Of a stretch of 64,000 nt of DNA, positions 59,224 to 64,000 are shown piece by piece; within the stretch, counting starts at the first letter, position 1, and every line of letters starts with the position of its first letter. Source of the DNA: Mytilinidion resinicola (lineage: Eukaryota > Ascomycota > Dothideomycetes > Mytilinidiales > Mytilinidiaceae). The notes under the pieces were generated by a model, which saw only the letters and a program-made list of their open reading frames with translations, searched no databases and had not been told where the DNA came from. The stretch spans positions 521,380 through 585,379 of the forward strand of contig NW_022985437.1 of the NCBI RefSeq assembly GCF_010093595.1. Reading direction: 5' to 3'. Made by a program: the position numbers and the translations under genes.

Positions 59224-59616
59224 GTTGGAGGAGCTTGATAGAGAAGGTTGATTGGTTGAAGCTTGGTTTCTTGAGACCGTTTGGCGGTATAGCCTGCAAG
59301 GGTACCTAGGAGCGTTCGATGCCCTGGGATACCTTTTCTTGCTGTTGCTGAAACCCTGTTGAAATACTCTCGAGAGTACACTACAGCCGTGGGTATACAA
59401 AATGACACGCTGCAGCCGTAATAAAATGCAGTTCTTCGATGGTGTGACAGATCCAGTAACCCAAGCTAAGACTTTGCTGATACAGAAATCCACTCTGACG
59501 GGGGGCTAGAAAGCGCTTTGAGCCGAGAAATCCGCCGCAGTAATCGCCAAATGGAGCACGGATATTCAAACTGAAAGTCAGGGTACAGCAAGCCTCCCAC
59601 TACAAAAAACACCTTC

Positions 59617-59646
59617 CGCAAACGCAAACGCAAACGCAAACGCAGC
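59617..59646. repeat. CGCAAA hexanucleotide repeat
   Basis: Four perfect CGCAAA units and a partial fifth, about 400 bp upstream of the CoA-ligase start codon. A simple tandem repeat; length variation between strains is likely. Confidence 0.9.
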
Positions 59647-59821
59647 AAAAGACTCGGAGCACAAAGTCAAGGGCGCCGTCGTTGCTTTATCAGCCCCCAG
59701 TCGCTCCAGACGCACGACGCGGCGTCCCCGTGCCCGTTAATGCACACCAACAGTTTTTATATCCTCAGCATTTCTGTGAATGGCTCAGAGGCGAATTTTC
59801 AAGGCGTACGACCCGCATTCA

Positions 59822-59850
59822 TCGCCTGCCCCGCGAGCAGGGGCAGGCGA
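59822..59850. repeat. Perfect GC-rich inverted repeat (11-bp arms, 7-nt loop)
   Basis: Arms TCGCCTGCCCC and GGGGCAGGCGA flank GCGAGCA. A second, weaker GC-rich hairpin follows at about 59880-59900. No gene lies immediately next to it. It would fold strongly in DNA or RNA; its role is unknown. Confidence 0.75.
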
Positions 59851-60779
59851 GGGCTGAGAGAAGCGAGCGTGGCGCTTCGCCGGCCAGTCCTGCCGGTGGA
59901 GAATGCCGCGGTTAGATGTGCTTAGAGACACTAGTGAGGGCGGTGCAGGATGATTGGAGAGAATCTTGATGGATTCGTGTGCGAGAAAGATGCGATGCAT
60001 GGATCGCTAAGGCCTGGAGGTTTCATGTGAATTCATGATCTTCATGGAAATCATACAGCCAATTCGTGAGTGATAGCCCAAAAAGTTGCATCGGAAGATA
60101 CATCCAAGAAGAGTTCGTAATAGCTGTTGATGAGAAGAGCATATCTGACATACATCGTGCTCAGGTTGGGTTATCGGGTCATGCTCCATAAAGAGTATTT
60201 CTCCGATGTCGTATAAGATAACAGCGGACATGTATCCACAATACGAAAGCACAGTTTCCTTGCACAGTACAGCTTTCTGATGCCGCTTGTGTTGTTTCAA
60301 TGCGGTAACAATTACCTGGAGCGACGGATTACAGGCCCGGTCTCTTTCTGTGTGCGCCTTTCTGCCATCGTTTGAAGTAACTCGGCGATGTTTCAAACTA
60401 ATCGAATGGACACATCTTTTCCATTTGCTCCCTCACTCTTCACATCAATGGGATTTCGTTTGGTATTGTAGAATCAATAAGGCAAACGGCAATAACACAC
60501 CAGCCATGAAATCTTATATCATGTGGCGCCTAGTCCTCCGTCCACGATGGAAAAAGATAAATAGAGAGCAAACCGAGACTAAGGTAGAATATTTGGGACC
60601 AACGACTTAATGGGCAAGTTTTCTCAGGTCATCGAAATCAAGTAGCACCCAGAAAGTTCCTTCTATAAAGCAGTCGCATTAGCTGTCCTCTCAACTACCA
60701 CACCAACTCACACAGCTTAATTCGTAGAGAATACATCGACCTCATTTTTGAGTATCCATCCCAGTTTCCCAAAGTCGAA

Positions 60780-61161
60780 TAGCGGACAAAGAAAGCTTCG
60801 TAGAGATACAAGCATTGCAACAGCTCATCATCGGCAAGTGACTCCAAGAATCCTCCCAAGAATCCGACTGCGCTAATACCGTATTATTAGAAAGCGCTAG
60901 ACTGCAGTGGCCAGAAAGTAGGCACATACTGTGAAGATATACGAAAAGCCTCCAGAGCAGGTCTGGCTTGCCGCTGTATTTCATAAGACTAAGAATCCTA
61001 CCAGCGGCCAATGGGTAAGCGAGAACTATTCTAGTAGCGCTGCTACCTGGGATCGCCTCGGAACATTACGACGGTTGTTAGTTGTTGTTGAGGAGGGCGG
61101 CAAGGACGTCATGGCAAGTATATATTCTTCTCGGCGTAAGCTGATGTTGAACGTGCGGTGA
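60780..61161 (+). pseudogene. Degenerate gene copy A (unidentified family)
   Basis: On the plus strand, a segment reading SFVEIQALQQLIIGK then a stop is followed in another frame by KIYEKPPEQVWLAAV and later LVVVEEGGKDVMASIYSSRR. The same series of blocks recurs in copy B ~700 bp downstream. Stops and frame changes break it. I do not recognise the family. Confidence 0.5.
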
Positions 61162-61484
61162 GAGGACCGAGTCAACCAAAGAACCACCGGAATGGGTAAA
61201 TTGCAGGTGGACAATAAAGGCAGAGCTCATGGGAACCTTTTGAAGCAAACCAAACCCAGAGCGCTGTGCACCAGTGAGTTTTCTTCAATAGTTTTATGGC
61301 CAATGGGTTTGCGATCATTTGGTTTGATCCCAATTAGTATGTCGGAACGGAAAGACAAACGTGATAGTATGACTAGAAACAAGTTTTGTATGAAGGAATT
61401 GCGCTCGCTGTTGGCTGAAGTCCGTCTGGAATAGCTGACCGATCGTCATCGAGAGATATTCCACGTCCAGGTACCACGTCGTAA

Positions 61485-62048
61485 AATGGCAACGATCGAG
61501 AGCTTCCTAGAGATTCAAGCCTTGAAACAGCTTATTCGTGGCAAGTGATCCCACAATACAGGAGGCTTTCCAAATTTGCCACTCTGCTAAGACAGCAATC
61601 AGAAAGCCCTAAGTTGAAAGGCCAAAGAATCAAGGATCTCGCGATTAGGACGTACAAGCACTCCAAGCATCCAGTGTGGCTCGCAGAGTTGACGAACGAA
61701 CCCGAAGGCGCTCTACACATAACTAGTCCGTGCAGGGAGCCGACTCGAAACTGTTGGTTTGAGAACCTTCCCTTGCATATTCAATCAGTTTGCTGGTTTG
61801 CTAGACAAGCTAGACAAACCATTCCTTTGTGCTGAACACCTATATCAGGCGTATCATTAGTTCGTAGATAGATCATCACTTTGAATCATATCATTCACTA
61901 TCACTCATTTGGTTCAACAGAAACCCTGCAATTTCTGCTAGCTCATATCGAGGAGACTAGCGGTCGAGAGATAATGGCGAATCGCTCTTCGGTTCGGCGA
62001 CGTCTTTTAGAACAAGGAGCTGAACGAATATCGAGAGGTCAGTTTTAG
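61485..62048 (+). pseudogene. Degenerate gene copy B (tandem paralogue of copy A)
   Basis: An ATG at 61485 opens MATIESFLEIQALKQLIRGK and then a stop. A second frame has LRQQSESPKLKGQRIKDLAI and the SKHPVWLAELTNEPEGA block, and a third has LAHIEETSGREIMANRSSVR. Parallels with copy A show that both derive from one tandemly duplicated gene. If introns remove the stops it may still be expressed, but I found no full set of splice sites. Confidence 0.5.
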
Positions 62049-62373
62049 TGTGGACAAATCGGCACCTTTGAAGTGGAGGGGGTACGAATCTTGGTTGCAG
62101 CGACAAGAGAAAATCGTTTTGATGATGGATTCTATCTAGGAGTGAACCTTTTCATGTCTTCGCATCCACCCTCGTACTCTCGGAGTGCCGGTACGGCGTC
62201 TCGTCATAGATGCACATACACTTTCTTTTCACTGCTTGTGATCCCTCATTGTATTTTGAAAACTCGGAGTTGGAAGGAATCTCAGGGTTCTGGCCAAATG
62301 ATGAGCTCGTGAGGCTACCACAGTTAGAGGCAGAGGGACGTATACACACCAACGAGACACTATAATGCCACCG

Positions 62374-64000
62374 CTAGAATTCCAAAAATACCACAGCTAT
62401 TGAAACAGTAGCACATACAATCCAGCTGTACCCTACTCGTGTAGCCGTGTTAGAAACTGGCGGTGGCGGTGAACTTGGACTCGTTCCTGGGGTGAACGCG
62501 TTGACTTCTAACGATTGCACACCTCCTTTCACACTTTCCAATGGCGCGACGAAAGCCATCTGGCTCCAACTGAACAGCGTATTTCTGCCTCCGAAAACGA
62601 ACACCTCGAAGCGCCCCACAAAGGTGCCATTGACCCATACTCTAGAGCCTCCGATCACATCACCGGTAATGACAATATCAGCTGGGACGGCCACCGTGAC
62701 CGGCACATGCGTTGAACTGGTTAGATTCGTCCAAATGCGCCCAGGCATGCCCGGATCAAAGCCATCGGCAATATTGGTCGATCGGAGCGGATAATCCCAT
62801 CCATCGGACGTGGTGAAAACTAATGTACCATTTCCAGACAGTGAGAGAGTCGTGTCAGGCCCCGATAAAGTGAATGGGCCAGTGATGGAGAGCGAGAGGG
62901 AGTAGTTCATGCCCTTGCTACCACGTCCTAGCGTGATAGTGTCGTTGTTTGAAGTCGATCGGGCCCACGAAAAGAGTGAACTGGAGGCCTTACCTTCGCC
63001 GGGGAGCTTCCTATCGAGATTTTGGCCAGGGGCATTAGAAGAGAGGAACTCAATCGAGGCGTCTGAAGTGTCCGGAACAACCACTTGCCCTCGTGATCCT
63101 GACCAAGCCTTTGCTCCTACGATGGGTATACCCTTACGCATAGCGTAATATGCCTCAAGCTGAGTGGTAGCGTCAACACCGTTATCATTCCACGTGGCCA
63201 TGATTGCACCTTTGTTGCCCGATACATTACTTGAGAGCTGCTCTGTTTTATTGACATAGTTGAATAAGGCTGGATTCCATTGCCAGTCTGGCTGGTTCGC
63301 AAAGTTCAAGACGCGGGATACATTGTAGAACTGTGGATATGGAGCAGGGTTGATGGGCATGTGGTCGTTCTTTAAGGACATGTAGGCCCACCAATCTTCG
63401 GAGTTGATGAGTTGATATCCGTCGTTATGCAGCTCAACAGGATCCGACTCTCCGTACTGCCAATGCTGTATAATGATGTCCTTTGAAATGGTGAGATTTT
63501 TAGAGGGCTCGTTCGTGCCCCAAATCCGAATTTTCTTGCCAGATGTGGAGTTGACGAAATCAGAAATTTCATTCACGAACCGAATGTAGTCATCTGCGAG
63601 CGTGGAATCGTATTCGTCAGCACCAATATGGACTTCCTTCGTTTGGAACCATGGTAGAAATTCGGCCCATAGGCTCTTGACGGTGGGAATACTATCAGGG
63701 TGTGTTAGATTGAGGAGATCCTTTGTCGCCAATGCAAGCTCTGGCTTCCATTTGGTGATGGACAAACAGTGACCAGGAGCTTCAATCTCTGGTATAACCG
63801 TCACACCTCTTTGCGCACAATGCTTTTGGAAGTCCTCGAAGTCGACCCGGGAGAGAGTTTCATTTGGCCTCTGCACGATCCCTTGGAGGTCAGGGTTTTC
63901 TGGATACAAGGACTTCAGGCGGAATACAAATTAGTAAAAGTTCTAGGAAGGGGAGCTTGGCACTCACGAATTGACTGTAAACTAAGTTCCACGTCTCGTT
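62374..64000 (-). CDS. GH20 beta-hexosaminidase-like protein, GPI-anchored (5' part off the window)
   Basis: The main exon is 63912-62374; a further exon (63968 and beyond) runs off the right edge, so the N-terminus is missing. At least 520 aa are present. Catalytic residues appear in EVHIGADEYD, the GH20 Asp-Glu pair. Other family blocks are GVTVIPEIEAPGHCLSITKW, IIIQHWQYGE and GNKGAIMATWNDNG. Many N-glycosylation sites (NLT, NVS, NTT type) are present. After a beta-rich C-terminal domain come a Ser/Pro linker and a hydrophobic tail (WIVCATVSIAVVFLEF), which suggests a GPI signal and a cell-surface location. It would remove terminal N-acetylhexosamine from chitin fragments or glycans. Confidence 0.88.

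Noticed and set aside
1..64000. CRISPR arrays, rRNA or tRNA genes
   Set aside because: No regularly spaced direct repeats with unique spacers were seen, and no cloverleaf with a convincing TPsiC box was found by eye. A tRNA scan would be needed to exclude split or unusual tRNAs.

Overview
The window is filamentous-ascomycete nuclear DNA (Pezizomycotina, probably Dothideomycete-like; the class is an inference). Evidence: many short GT-AG introns of about 45-80 nt, a HET-domain gene, an NB-ARC/TPR NLR-like gene, a fungal DUF7580 gene, APSES/MBF, Vps38-type and mL67/Mhr1 genes, and gene-poor stretches with pseudogenes. I rebuilt exon-intron models by hand; for most multi-exon genes the exon lengths sum to an exact multiple of three.

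Layout. 1-1.6 kb: no convincing gene. 1.6-8.8 kb: a divergent pair, an NLR-like C2H2/NB-ARC/TPR protein (minus) and a DUF7580 protein (plus). 9.5-9.8 kb: a small ORF. 10.1-14.1 kb: a CmcJ/NvfI/AsaB-like oxygenase, then a head-to-head pair matching thymine-7-hydroxylase and uracil-5-carboxylate (iso-orotate) decarboxylase, the oxidative thymine-to-uracil salvage route. 15.4-20 kb: a DUF3431 membrane protein and an F-box protein. 22.2-23.9 kb: a three-RRM Pub1/TIA1-like protein. 24.4-26.1 kb: decayed DNA with a BTB pseudogene. 26.5-29.7 kb: one very long reading frame (RS repeats, acidic repeats, tandem C2H2 fingers) interrupted by a single TAG and a 150-base run of N. 32.0-33.2 kb: an acidic, possibly Mediator-tail-like protein. 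33.7-35.5 kb: a secreted type B carboxylesterase. 37.8-39.4 kb: ceramide synthase. 40.2-43.8 kb: divergent Vps38/UVRAG-like and mL67/Mhr1 genes. 44.2-51.5 kb: a HET-domain gene and a very large CorA-like membrane protein whose upstream regions share a duplicated block of about 240 bp. 52.9-53.8 kb: a tubby/LURP-like protein. 54.1-57.1 kb: MBF factor Mbp1 divergent from complex I subunit NDUFB7. 57.3-59.2 kb: a peroxisomal 4-coumarate-CoA-ligase-like enzyme. 59.6-62.1 kb: simple repeats, a strong hairpin and a tandem pair of decayed gene copies. 62.4-64 kb: a GH20 hexosaminidase-like protein running off the right edge.

How the genes work together. The clearest pathway is thymine salvage. Three other divergent pairs share short promoters (NLR/DUF7580, Vps38-like/mL67, Mbp1/NDUFB7). 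The self/non-self-type genes (NLR-like, DUF7580, HET, possibly the CorA-like protein with the duplicated promoter) are the most likely place for undescribed biology.
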